A stretch of DNA of 64,000 bases from Pseudoscleropodium purum. Lineage: Eukaryota; Streptophyta; Bryopsida; Hypnales; Brachytheciaceae. A program made the position numbers and the translations under genes. The stretch lies in assembly GCA_963969395.1 (NCBI GenBank), contig OZ017796.1, positions 3,412,501 to 3,476,500 on the forward strand, in the 5' to 3' direction. The notes beneath the pieces are model-generated. The model saw only the letters and a program-made list of their open reading frames with translations, was not told where the DNA came from and did not search any database. Positions 11,475-23,489 of the stretch are shown in pieces; the first letter of the stretch is position 1; every line of letters starts with the position of its first letter.

Positions 11475-13870
11475 CCTAATGAAGCAAATTGTTTTTTTTT
11501 CAAAATCTCACGGTATAGATGTTTAACCCGTAAAGTTCTTTTCACTAAAAACACTTCAAAACTGCCAATAGTAGTGCAAATATCAAGTCTTAGAAGAAAA
11601 ATACTTTGGGGCATATGTAACCGTAGCATCTTGTAGTAAATTAGTTGGAAAAGATGTGGAAAAAATTTTAGACAAATCCAACATTTGGATTGTAAGATAT
11701 TAGATATTGAATGTTTCATTTAAGGGGGCTACTCAATTATGTCTATTAATGAACAATTGGTAGGCTAACAAACCTAACTTAGCATGTATTTTAATATTTG
11801 TTGCAATTGTTTTAGGAATATTATAACATAATACTATTATAATATTCTTATAAATGATATAGTACTAAATCATTTCAAAATCAACAACATTCGAACACAA
11901 TCTGTTAATCTTGTCTTTCATACTCCTTTAATGATATATATATATATATAAATATATATACATACATAAAATATATTAGATAAATCAACATGAACAAATC
12001 AATGATTATATATTTCATAGATCTATTCTTCATCAATCAAATAAAAGTGCATGTTCAAATATAGACAAAGATGGTTTCTCCATTTGTTCCCAAAAATTAA
12101 ATAAACAAATAGAGAAAGATATAAAGTGAATGTTACTTGGAGAATTGAAGGGAAAGAAATTGAAGTACTCAATTGCATTTTATTAAATTGGAAAATTGCA
12201 TGTGGATGGCATGAATTAATCTTCATAGATGCTAAATTCATATGAGTTGAATTTCAACATTTATGATTTATGCAATTGATTGAATTGAAAGCTCTTGTAA
12301 TTACATTTTCAAATTTTCAATTCAATCATTCAAATTTGCAAGAGTGATTTATGATAGATTTATAACTTTAAATGTGAAAGCATTCAATGCCTTTATGCGT
12401 TTGTTCATCAATATATTAATTTTAGATAAATAATATATTTTTTTTATAACATATGCATAAACCATTACATTAAAAAAAAAAAAAAACTAAGAGCCAAGTC
12501 AAATAGGATGGTCAAATGAAGAAAACAAGAGAACAGGAGCCCTACGAGATAGAAAACAAAGGAAAATAAAGAAAATATCAAAAGGATTCAAAGGAAGGAA
12601 CAAGATGCATTCTTGCAAGACCGTAGAATACATAATGATTTCAAAATCCAAACACAAATATATTTTCTATTTCAATGAGAGCCAAAAATAAACTACCTTG
12701 CTCTCAAAGATTGTACAATATACACGTTATACAAAATGAACATATAACAGAAAGAGTAGAAGACATTGTTTATCATGATTGAAAACTGAAATGATTTTTT
12801 TTTTCTATGTAGAATATTTTATGAAATGTAACAATGTATTTAATTATCATAGTAATTGGTAGAAATCTTTGTGCAATACATAGAAACATTTCATTTATGT
12901 GGAGTTTTTTCATTTATTTAGGATTAAAATTGAAGTATTATACTCTACAAAGTACAAACCAAAAACAATACCATATACCTTAGTTCAAAAGTTTGCAATT
13001 GTTTCGTGAATTCATTTTGAAAACTCAAACGAAGAAATATTTTATAATCAATATCTTGTTCATTTGAATCATTTCAAAATTCGAATTCCGAATTCAATTC
13101 CTATTTATAATAGAAATTATGTTTGTCAATTTTTTAGATCTTTAAACAATGAACCTTTTTTTTTTAAATTAATATTTAAAAACATTTGAAATAAGAATAT
13201 TGGAATTACCCTTCAAAATAAATATAGCACATGTATAAGTGTATAATGTATTCTACTCCACCAACTCAAGTAACGAATTTTTCTATGTTTTTAAGGAAAA
13301 TATAGCCATACATGATTTGAAAATTAAAACATTGATTCTTTTTCTTTGTTTTCAAATCTAATCAAAATTTCATTAAAAAATATGAAAGACTCGATGTTCA
13401 TTTGAAGATCGTGATGCACTTTTAATGAGAAATCACAACCTTTCATTAAATATCATGAGGTTGAAATCCATTAAACTGTTATTCTAATTATGTATTGGGG
13501 CCTTTTTTTAAAATTTCATTTGCTTACAATGAAAATGGAATTGATTATTTCTACAAAACATTTGATTTCCTAATGAATTTTGAAAAAATCCCCACCATCT
13601 TCAAATCTTCTCAAAACCTATTTAGAGGGATAATATCAATAAATAATCCAAACATATTCAACTTAACCACATTTTTCATTCGTAAAACAATTTAGGGGAG
13701 AAAAGAAAAGGTTTAGGATAATTAGGGTATAGGATTTAGGGTTTACATTTAAAAAAAATAAAAAATGATAAATCAATTACATTGATCCTCATTTAGCAGT
13801 GATTATTAGGCTGTTTTATTTTTGAAATGTTACCGCTCTTTTTGAATAATAATGGCCTCATAGGATGCAC
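11475..13870. other. AT-rich spacer, no gene seen
   Basis: About 2.4 kb of AT-rich sequence between islands C and D. It has a TA microsatellite near 11936-11960, an A-run at 12472-12486, and a telomere-like TTTAGGGTTTA at 13735-13745 near its right end. I see no coding exon or RNA gene. Confidence 0.5.
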
Positions 13871-13879
13871 CAATGGACA

Positions 13880-14165
13880 ACTGGGCGGACGCCGACGGCG
13901 GTTAGTGTTTAAGTAGGGCGGTCGGCGTGTCCAAAGCACGGATAGCGTCAGAAGGCGGACAGTGCGGATGCTCCGATCAGACGAGGCAGTCGAACGGGGC
14001 GGTCGGATGGGGCGGTCGGATAGGGCGACGGGCGGACAACACGTCCGCTGCCAAAGCGGATGTCGTCGGTCCGCGCGGCGGACACGAGGTTCGGGGCCGC
14101 TTCGCGTGGTCCGGGGCAGGTCCGACGGCGGACAGCCTCTAGGTCCGGCAGCGGATGGCTATAAG
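13880..14165. repeat. CGGACG-type GC-rich island D
   Basis: Purine-rich orientation words (GGGCGGACGCCGACGGCGG, GGGCGGTCGGATGGGGCGG, AGCGGATG). It lies 200 bp upstream of the RING gene start. Its orientation is inverted relative to island E on the other side of that gene, as expected for subterminal inverted repeats of a mobile element. Confidence 0.85.
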
Positions 14166-14368
14166 GGTGGAGTGACTTTCATTTCTTCTCACTTCAATTC
14201 ACCTTCGGTGCCAAGTTGGATGTGCTACTATTGCTTTATGCGCTAGTTGCTTCTACGGGGTGGAGAGTTGGGGTCCTCTATCTTGTGTTACTGTGTTGCG
14301 GTTGATGCCATCACTTTTGACTATCAGGTGAGATTTTTTTATTCACTTCAATTGGTTATTGAATTCAA

Positions 14369-17300
14369 TTGACAATCATGAATGGCGAAGGTGATCGAAA
14401 TATGGATGAGGTGACTCCGGGAAGCGAAGCCAAGAAAAAGAGTAAAGTGAAGGGGGCTACGCATGACCTTCGGCTTGACATTTTAAATGACCCTACAATT
14501 AAAGCAGAGAGTGGATGGGAAGATGAAGATGTAGAGTATTGGACATCAAAAATGTGCAGGACCTATGTTAAAATGTACCACATTGACAAGTTGTGGCCTC
14601 AGGAGTCGCACAAGAGTCATACACGGGATTTTTGTTGTAAACCATGGACTTGCAACAACAAACATTTTGTCCATCGATCTGAGGAGGTGTGGCGTGTTCT
14701 ATTCGGAAACAAGCGCAGAAGTAAAGGCTATATTAATTATAGCGTGGCGTGTATGGTTTACGCGGAACTTATATTAGAGCGTAAGATCGATTGGAGCACG
14801 TTTTCGACGACAACAGCTTGCCCACTTCTATTTGAAGCCAATCAAAAGGACATTCCCAACTTGTATAATTCAGAGGGAGAAACAGAAAAAGTATTAAAAA
14901 ATACTATTGAGGTAAAAACGGATGGTGTGGAGAAAGCCTCAAATGTTGAAGAATTACGGTCTGTACAATCTCCAACAAAAGCAATCAATGAAAGCTCTTC
15001 GAAAAATGTGGGGAAAGATGTGGAGAAAGATGTAGAGGCGCAGAAGGGTGAAGTCTTTTCCATAGCTCCAACGCGTTTGACTTTTACACCAAATGTTGTG
15101 GCACAAACGCAAACGGAGTTTGTAAACAAAGGCAAAGTTTGCACGGAACGCGGGGAAACTTCAAAAGTAAAGTAGACGAAGTCTTGGCGGAGAAAGTGGC
15201 AAAGGCTAATGCTACAATTGATAGTCTGATAACCAACAATTGTTTCGATAGTTTGGTCTACAAATCTCTACCTGTGCATCAAGGCGTTGAATCTAGTCCA
15301 GCGTTAAGTTTAAAAGACAAAGTACATACGCCTCATGGACAAGGCGTGACGATTGATAATATATCCTCATTATGGAGTTCCGAGAGTAAAAGGCGGGCGG
15401 AGGAGTTTTCGTTTACAGCGGCATTGCCAAGTCCTCTACATCGAACCTTGCAAGACATGTCCAATCCAAAACAATTGGAAAATCTTTTGAAGCTTTCGGT
15501 TCAGTTTGCTAACCTTCATGAAGAAATAGGCGGATCGTTTAACCCCGATAATGGTGCTACTGCTGTTCCAATGAGTCCACTTGCAGATCCAAAGAATGTT
15601 GCACATATACTTGATACAGCTTTCAAGATGACGGTGTCAACTGAATTTTTAGCAAAAGTTGCTCCGACTTTTATGAATTTGGCCAAGGAGTTTTCTTTCA
15701 TGGCACCAGAGATGTTAAAAAGTGCTATAGCATTTCAGAATCTCACGAAGACTTTCGGACCACTTTTCGAAGAAAGAGATGTTTACATACTACAATTGTT
15801 GGAATATAAGAAGAAAACTGCTGACCTTGGAGGAGTGGAAGCAAGGTGCAAAGTGTTGGAGTTGAAATTAAAGACTTCGGAGAGTGAGATTGAACATTTA
15901 AATCAACAATCATCGAGGCAAATGGAGGAGTTGATGAAGATGCGTAAACGGATTGCAGAATTGCAAGAGACCTCCAAGAATCCAAGTGAGGTTGCAATCT
16001 CAGCAATGATTGTACTCGAAGACAGTCAAGAGACTCAAGAGAGTGAAAATAAGCTCTCTCTTCCTTTTGATAAGGCCGAAGCAAGCGACAACCCTGCCAT
16101 TGTGAATGTACAAGAAAGTCACGATATGAGCATGTTAAAAGCGACACAACAACCATCAATGGAAAAGCTTTCATCCGTTTACGTGAATGCGGAGACACAA
16201 ACGGAAAGTTGTGACTTTGAAGAATTGAAGCATAAATTGGAGGAGGCAATTGAAACAAAAGGAATCGTTGAATCCAAGTTGAATCGATTGCAATTGTACT
16301 TGGATTTGAAGAAGTTTATGCCATCTAGCGGCTTGGAGTCTCGATGGTTAGCATGGGTACAAAGACTCCAAGACAGACCCTCTGTAGTATCTCGAGCAAT
16401 GGCAGGTCTTCAAACATTGGCAATAGAGTCGAATGAAAATTGCGAAACCATTCAAAGCTCTTTGAGTTGGTTCAAGACTATGTTTGACCAACATCCTTCA
16501 AAGGGATATACGGAGATCACATGTTGGGGAGATATGGATGCCATGTTTAAGCGGTTAAACCACACAAAGAAGGACCAAGCTCCACCTATCAATTGGGCCT
16601 TGGAAGTAGAGGAAAGATGGGTCCTTTACAACACACTTTCAGCACACATCAATGTGAAAGACAAGCGAGTGGTGCATGCTTGTGATCTAGCCTCTCCAAT
16701 CTTGGATGGTTGTTGTAGCCTTTGCCAAGGCCTCTTCGGACCAGAAGGTGCGGTAACCATGGGCCAATGTCGCCACACTTTCCATGTCACTTGCATTGTG
16801 AAAGCATCACTCATTCGTTCAGTGTGTGTCGAGTGTCGTAGTCCATTGAGTGCTAGGTTTTACGAAATGTTTGGTATCTTGGAAGCTATGCCTCCAAGCC
16901 ACGAGTACAATCGTTGGAATCTTCCTCTTGATCAAGCGCCGTACAAATTCCAAAATTATCAACATTGGGGGAAGCCAATATGGTGGAATGCAAATGAACA
17001 GAGGCATGATTTGTACGAGGAATCTCAGCAACCATTGGATTTGGATGTGTGGATGACTCACAATAGAGAGGTGGAATTGCGGGCTCGAGGAATCGTAGAG
17101 GACGAGGCCCGTGAAATGTTTTGTCGCAACATGGGGGGACATTGGAGCTTGCAACACGAAAAGTTCTTTCGTTTTCCAGATAAAAAAGTGGAGAAAGGAC
17201 CAGAAGACAGTTGGGTGGAAGTGAACCATGGAAAAGAGTTCGATGAACAGTATAAGGCATATGACCACACCCTCGTAGGTAGGGCCCTTCTATTGTCGAA

Positions 17301-17660
17301 GTTGGAAGAGGCTGCAAAAGTTCGTACTGTCTACGATACAAATGGACAAACAAGCACAGGACATTCATCTATAGATGTGGCAGCAGCATTTGATAGGCAC
17401 ATTGGCGATATTATAGGGCATTGGAAGGCTTTCCTAGTGGATGGAGACTGCCTCACAGTATGGCAAGGAAAAGGAGATGATGAAGTTGTTCAAGCGATGG
17501 TAGATCGTGTGAGAGCAACTTGAGAACCTTGAAGGCAGATGAAGTCGATTTATCACCGAAAAGAAAACAAAAAAGGAAGCGTAAAGAGGACGATGACTTC
17601 TCTCCAGAAACCAAAAAACAATTTCATAAGGTGGACATCGAAGTTCAATCTGGAGGGTGA
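14369..17660 (+). CDS. RING-H2 protein of a CGGACG-island element, one or two frameshifts
   Basis: Frame 1 (14369-15175, 268 codons) starts at ATG in MTIMNGEGDRNMDEVTPGSE; the second Met is also possible. It carries the domain shared with the gene at 10938-9685 (MCRTYVKMYHIDKLWP, about residues 69-84). Frame 2 (about 15165-17523) continues the protein. A single one-base indel in the A-rich stretch near 15163-15173 would join the two into roughly 1,050 codons with no other internal stop. The middle is helical/coiled coil. A RING-H2 finger follows at codons 526-566 of the second frame, with Zn ligands CSLC, CRHTFHVTC and CVEC, so E3 ubiquitin-ligase activity is possible. A C-terminal 200-residue region is unknown. 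A third frame to 17660 adds a lysine/arginine tract (SPKRKQKRKRKEDDDF) that looks like a nuclear signal, suggesting a second frameshift near 17515. The lack of stops suggests a young copy. Confidence 0.65.
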
Positions 17661-18069
17661 ATAGTCCGTCCAAGTCAACAATGGTCAACTCGTCAATCAT
17701 CTGCTAAACTCCTCGGTACAGCAGATTTTCCTTTTGTTTTGGGAGAAGGTAGTGGTCCATCCAGTGGAAAGTAGGATTTGAGGAGAATTTTGTTTTTTAA
17801 AAACAATGGTCCTTTCATTGTTTAAAAACAAAAAAGAATGTGAAAGATTTAGATCTTAAAATGATCGTATAGGATTCAATAGTGATATTGGAACTATGTT
17901 TTCATGTATTTTGTTTATACATATATATTTATATATAAAGATGCTATATTTTCATTTGCGTATAAAAATATTTTTATATGTACATCTTATTTTACGTGGA
18001 TGCATTCATTTTTGATTGTATAACATTCAAATTACATAACAATATAAAATTTTCTAATGACTAATGGCA
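17661..18069. other. AT-rich 3' flank of the RING gene
   Basis: AT-rich sequence between the last coding frame and island E. It is presumably the 3' untranslated part of the element. Nothing else seen. Confidence 0.45.
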
Positions 18070-18237
18070 ATGCGAAGTCCGCCCCGTCCGCCCCGTCTGG
18101 TCTGTACGCCCGACTGCCCCGGCCGTCTGCCCCGCCCCGCGCGTCCGCCTTTCGACGGTGGGAGGGATGCTGCGTCCGCTAGCGTCCATGCGTCCGGACG
18201 TCTGGAAAACGGACGCTATTTTGGGGCGGACGTTGAG
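18070..18237. repeat. CGGACG-type GC-rich island E
   Basis: Pyrimidine-rich orientation (GTCCGCCCCGTCCGCCCCG), then GCGTCCGGACGTCTGG and AACGGACGC. The 14-bp motif at 18192-18205 is shared with island A. Together with island D it brackets the RING gene. Confidence 0.85.
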
Positions 18238-19225
18238 ATTCGTCAATCCTGGTTCTTACTCCTTCCGATCTACATCCCAATTCTAGTTCTCGAATAAAAT
18301 CCAGATTCTTCCAAGTTTTGCTTGTATTGGCTTCAGAGATTCGTACAACAGGTTTTCGAGCAACGCTTGTTTTCCTCCCTGCCTGGCCGTGATGTTGGAT
18401 GCGCAATTCCGACCCGCAGCCTCTTCCCAGAAGTACTCCGACGCGCTCTCAGATCAACAATCTGTCCCAATCGAAATTATACCCAAATTTCAAACAGCGC
18501 TAAAAAAAAATTGACCACATTGCACTCTCGACAATTCCAGCACAATTTTGAAAAAACAGCACTTTTTATTAATCAATAATGAAAACAGTACAATGTCAGC
18601 GCAAAATTGTTGCAATGAAGGTTACACAGCACAGGGAGACAAAGAAGAAAACGCGAGAGAGAGAAATTGAGGAAAACAACAGGGATTAATGCTGAATTTC
18701 GGAGGTGATTGGAGAGGTCACAGCGCTCGCGATCAGCACGGCGTTCACCACGCCTCTTGAATCCCTAATTTTCTCTTTTTCTTTTTCTTTCTGTTTTTCT
18801 TTATCTCTGGACTTTAACTTTAACTTTGCCTTTGTCTTTTTCCCCTTTTAACTACTGTTTTGACTATCTACCAAAGTATCTTTTAACTTTTTGGAACTTT
18901 TAGTGTACTTTGGACTACTTTAACACTAAATACTCAAAATATATATAAATAATATAGGAAATGTCATAGAAAATTGAAAAAGTTCTATAAAAACTGAAAA
19001 ACTAGACTACATATACGTAGGCAGCTATTAACGTCCATCTTTTCACCCTTTTTACATGATCAAACGTGCACCAAGAATTTTGCAAGTCTCCCCCTAGTTG
19101 CATTTGCCTTAGCAAATCCACTCCACTTCCCGAGCCTTCCTTAGACATCTTAAAAAGGTAAACCTTATCTTTACCTTGGCCTAGAAATATACCATCTTGA
19201 ATGAATGAATAAGTACTCTTCATTT
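18238..19225. other. Mixed-composition spacer
   Basis: 18238-18760 is less AT-rich than its surroundings and has no convincing exon. It is followed by a strongly pyrimidine-rich tract (18770-18920, many CTTT and AACTTT words). A minus-strand open stretch at 19223-19002 has no recognisable motif. Confidence 0.4.
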
Positions 19226-20430
19226 TTAATGAGATAAAGTTGTCAATGGGTCCCTCACTTGTACTATGATGGAAATTAGAGATGGTATTTCAAATACTCG
19301 GTGAACTGAGTACTTGAAATTTCTCCATGACTGCCTCAAGGACCTCTCCGTGAAGTGGATTTTGGTCACTTTGTAGTCCCTCTTCTCCGAGCTCCTCTCC
19401 AAACAATTTAGATGCAAGGAATTCCTTGCTAGGAGCAATCGTATGGCCGAATTTGTTGCTATAGGTGTCCTTGATACCTCTTCACCAATCAAAGATGTTT
19501 TTCGATCAACAGAATCACAATAGATGCCTCTACCCATAGGATGATCATGAATTCCAACATGGAGACAAGCTCTAGGAAGGCCTAAAGAATTCAAGACCCT
19601 ATACATGCGACAAGGGTATGAAGGTTTGCATATTTGACACACAAGAGTAGACTTTGATGGAGACTACTCTCCCACAAGGAAGACACTAGGTGATGATCCC
19701 TCCCACTCTGTCTCGTTTTTGCTGCCACTTCGGCATAGTTTAGGGCAAACTTTGTTCTCGCAAACTAGGTGGCCTATACACAAGGAGTAGCAGAACTTCA
19801 AGTCAAAGTCATTTGCAATGTTTGTAGTATATGTGTGAATCCAATTATGGCCATTAAATTTACAATCCATGCCTTCTAGTTGTCAACCTATAGAAGATGA
19901 AGAAGTTGAATTGGTCAACTTCCGAAAGGAAATGGCAAAGAAAGAAGAGGAGGTAATTCAAAGAGAATGTCTCTATTAAATGATTGAGGAAGATGTCATA
20001 CAGATTTACAACGATGTGTACTGAGGTTTAAGAACTTCAATTCATTTCGTGCGCGCGGATGACTTTGCATATCTTTAAGGCATTCTAAGACATTCACAAA
20101 TTTGGAAGCCTTCTCATGAACTAAAGGATGCAACATGCTATCATGTTGAATGTCGTCCGTACTTCGAATAGTGTCTGTCCACTTTTCGGATATGGTAGGT
20201 AGCTTGTGACCTGCATTAATGAAAACAATAGTATCATCATCGAAAGACTCTGTAAGATTAATATGGCTATAACTCGAAGAAACTACTTTCACACAAGTTC
20301 CCCAAGACATTTGAATAGTAGAAGTAGCAGACCCAGGTGTGAGAATTTTGGTTGTCACCAATCTAGTGAACTTAGGAGTGCCAAAAGCATGATACTTGCC
20401 TAGAGAAAGCCTCTAGCCATCTCCAGAGTC
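19226..20430 (-). pseudogene. Decayed Cys-rich protein fragment
   Basis: Upstream minus-strand frame (about 20410-19996) contains FGTPKFTRLVTTKILTPGS and SFDDDTIVFINAGHKLPTIS. After a frame change it continues at 19870-19226 with a Cys/His-rich block: FCYSLCIGHLVCENKVCPKL, then an in-frame TAG at 19666-19664, then LVCQICKPSYPC and HVGIHDHPMGRGIY. The spacing of Cys and His suggests a zinc-binding module, but I cannot match it to a named finger. Stop plus frameshift make this a pseudogene, probably transposon-derived (inference). Confidence 0.5.
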
Positions 20431-22250
20431 TTTTTTGATTTTCAATAGCATGACTATAGATGTGACTTGAAGTCCCTGAGAATCAACTAGCTCTTCTTCC
20501 ACTCATAGAGACGACAACTCTAAATTGAAGCATACACTAAGAATCAAAGCAGATACCCATACACTACCAACATCACTACAAGGAAAAAAAAGTCGAATGC
20601 TGGACTTGTTACTAGGAACAAGTGCCATGGCCATACTGGCATGTGTATACAATCTACAAATTCTTATAGAATGTCATTGCTTACATGAAACTATTGGTAG
20701 AATCCCAAAGGTTTCTAGTGATAAGAGGTAAAAGACAAAGATGTAGTGGACATTGATTAAATCTTTTTTATGTAGGATTTTGGTAATTGAAATTTGAATT
20801 TGAATTGAAAGCCTTATATTTAAGGATTTTATGCACGGCCAACAATTGATTTTTTTAATTTAGTTACCAATACTCAATCTTTGGAATTATGAATTGTAGA
20901 TAGCGCCACATTTACATTGAAGGGTTGTAGTTTGATTCTGAACCTTATTTTAGGCCAATTGGGGCTTTTGAGGTGTTAATTGGTAGTTTTATCAATCAGT
21001 AGTGTATCTTAGCAGCTTACTAATAGTAGTTATCAATTGGGATAGGGTTTGGCTAGTATGAGATCTTGAAGGCTGTGAACGATCGGTAGTTACGTTGTTG
21101 GGTGGTATTTTAGGTTGGAAACGATCGATGTTAGTTCAGTTGTCTTTGAGAGAAACATGCACTCCTTCCAATTGCTAGAAGTAAAAACTATTGTATGTAA
21201 TTTTTGTATTTGTACAATGATAAGTTTGTTGATTGTGTGTGTAAGTGTGATTGTGTTTGAGATGTGTATAGTTGTGTGATGTGGAGAATATGTGTGTAAT
21301 AAATGTGTTCAATTGGAAGTGTTGAGAATTTGTGGTAGTGTGTGTATTGTATGTGGAGACAATTGTGAAATTGTAAATGAACTATGGAGAGAATCAATTG
21401 TGGAAGTATGTGAAGAAACTTGTGATGGTCAATTGTGATAATTGAGTTGTTGAGTGAATTTAAACATTGAATTTGTGAAGAAGTTATCGAGTCAAATATG
21501 AAGACAGAGTCAATCGAGAGAAAATGAAATATTATAATCGATTGGGAAATTTGTATTGAGTAGTCTATGAAAATTGATTTGAAAGTGTCACATCTGTTAT
21601 CAATTGGGAGATTGGAATACTGTATATTCAATCAAGAATCTCTGAATAATAATTGCATACTATAAATAAACTTGATTGGAATTTGAATAATATTATTTTA
21701 AAAAGAAAATTAAAAAATAGAAAATTAATAAGTAGAAAATTAATACAAATAAACACAAATGAAAGAATCAAAGATAAAATTAAAATGGACAAAGATAATT
21801 TCAAGAAGAAGATAAAGAATGTCAATTTTGCAAAAGATTGAATAATATTACGATGGAGTGTAAGAATAAAGAGATAATTTCTATGAAGCAAAGTGAAAGA
21901 GTGCATGGAGAAAAGAAGATGTAAAAGCTTGATCAAGAGCGTGTGGGAGCAAAGTAGTAAAGCAAAAGATCAACTGGAGAAAAGAGGACCGAATCCTCAT
22001 TGAGAGATCCGGCCAATTGATAAGTCAAACCTTGACCATATACTATTAATACTTATTAGAAAGTGATAAGGATTGATAAGCTTGCAATTGAATGAGAAAT
22101 TAGAGAATTAGAATAATATTTATTCCAATAGGAAATAAAATACCTCCTAGCGTTCGAATCCTACTTGGGTTTATTTTTAAGAAAGGAATAGTAAAAACCT
22201 TCTTACAAGGGTGATTAGAAGGCCCCAAATGGAGGCTTCTTCAGTTCTTC
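20431..22250. other. AT-rich spacer with GT-rich, C-poor tract
   Basis: No gene seen. 21190-21640 is strikingly rich in TGTG and TTGTG words and poor in C on the plus strand. The minus-strand open frames there are side effects of that composition. Confidence 0.45.
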
Positions 22251-22257
22251 CAATGTA

Positions 22258-22981
22258 GTGGTGGTATATTCAAATGTTAGAGTGATTATGAAGCATTTGA
22301 GCGAAGAACAGATGATCTTATTGACCGTTTATATTATGGTCAATAGATGTTTTGCTTTGAGAAACTATAATGAATTGGATGAGAATACATTCTTTAGACT
22401 TGAAGAGTGCTATATATCAGAGAGTTTGCGGTGTTGCCAATGAGAAAGTCGAGTTTGCTTTCTTGGAATTTTTTGGTTGGAGGGATGCCGAATGATTCTC
22501 GTAGAAAAAGAGGTAAGGCAAGACTTCGCTTCTCTAGTAAGAAACAGCTAGAGAAATCGAAGATGTTTAGACACTTGCAGAATTCCAATGGTGGTGAGAT
22601 TAGTAGCATTGTTTGGACCTTGTCATATGAGGATGATGGGGTTGAAGATGCACCTTTTAAACACAAATATAGTTTGACACAAAATAGTGAAGGAATGGAT
22701 ATTGCCAAGCTTGACACTGTTGATGAAACTAAAGTGGACGTATGCCAACCAAGTGTACTAAAGAAGAACATGTCCCTAGTGATCAGCGTAGAGTTGGTAA
22801 GTTCATGTATTCATTGCTAGGACTAGAGCCATTAGACTATGCGGAATTGATTGTATGTATTGAATATTTTTTGTTAGAGGTGAATTTGACACCAAACTTC
22901 ATTTTGTATATATCAAGAAGACGATTCCAACAGTATATAGCATGCAAAAAACGGAGCGCTTTTGAATGTTTTACGGCCTAA
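22258..22981 (+). pseudogene. Possible decayed coding fragment
   Basis: Overlapping frames contain protein-like text: RKRGKARLRFSSKKQLEKSK and DDGVEDAPFKHKYSLTQNSE (22407-22820), then KFMYSLLGLEPLDYAE (from 22742) in another frame. No single continuous frame exists and no domain is recognised. It could be an upstream exon of the ParB/methyltransferase-like pseudogene 2 kb downstream, but nothing proves this. Confidence 0.3.
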
Positions 22982-23489
22982 AAACTAATTCAGCATCTTA
23001 AAATCTTCTCTGAAATCTTCAGAATCGGCGGATTTTTCAGCCTAATCTTGCCCAAATATTTTTGGGAGACTTTGCCGATTTTTGTAAAATTCCTCGTAAC
23101 TTCAAAAAATCTGAAAAAAATTGGACTTGCTTGCGAGATTATAATCTATGTGCTCCAAAAAATTGGACCAAAAATCTTTGAAATCACATATTTTATTCGA
23201 AAGATTCCTTTGGCCTATATCTACCAATCTCTTCTTTGGTTTTTTTTTGGTTTTTTTTGAGACGAAAGACCAACTCCACGGGCTGGTCTTTTGCTTGCTT
23301 TGGTGTAGTCCTCTTCCTTTTCCATTGTTGTGTTTTGGCTTAGGATTGCTTCCGCAATGAATTTATGGAGTGGCATGTTGTACAAGGATGGAGAGGTGCA
23401 CAGTGACGGTGGGGAGGGTGTCCCTGACAGCATCAAAGGTGTAGATGCGATGGAAGTTCAAGTTCCTAGAGATCCTCAAGAGTTGTCAT

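Noticed and set aside
15139..15175. Programmed ribosomal frameshift between the two frames of the RING gene
   Set aside because: No clear slippery heptamer followed by a pseudoknot was found. A simple indel in an A-rich run explains it better, and a possible second frameshift near 17515 points to decay.
22155..22185. GTTCGAATCC word suggesting a tRNA T-arm
   Set aside because: No matching acceptor, D-arm or anticodon stem could be placed upstream.
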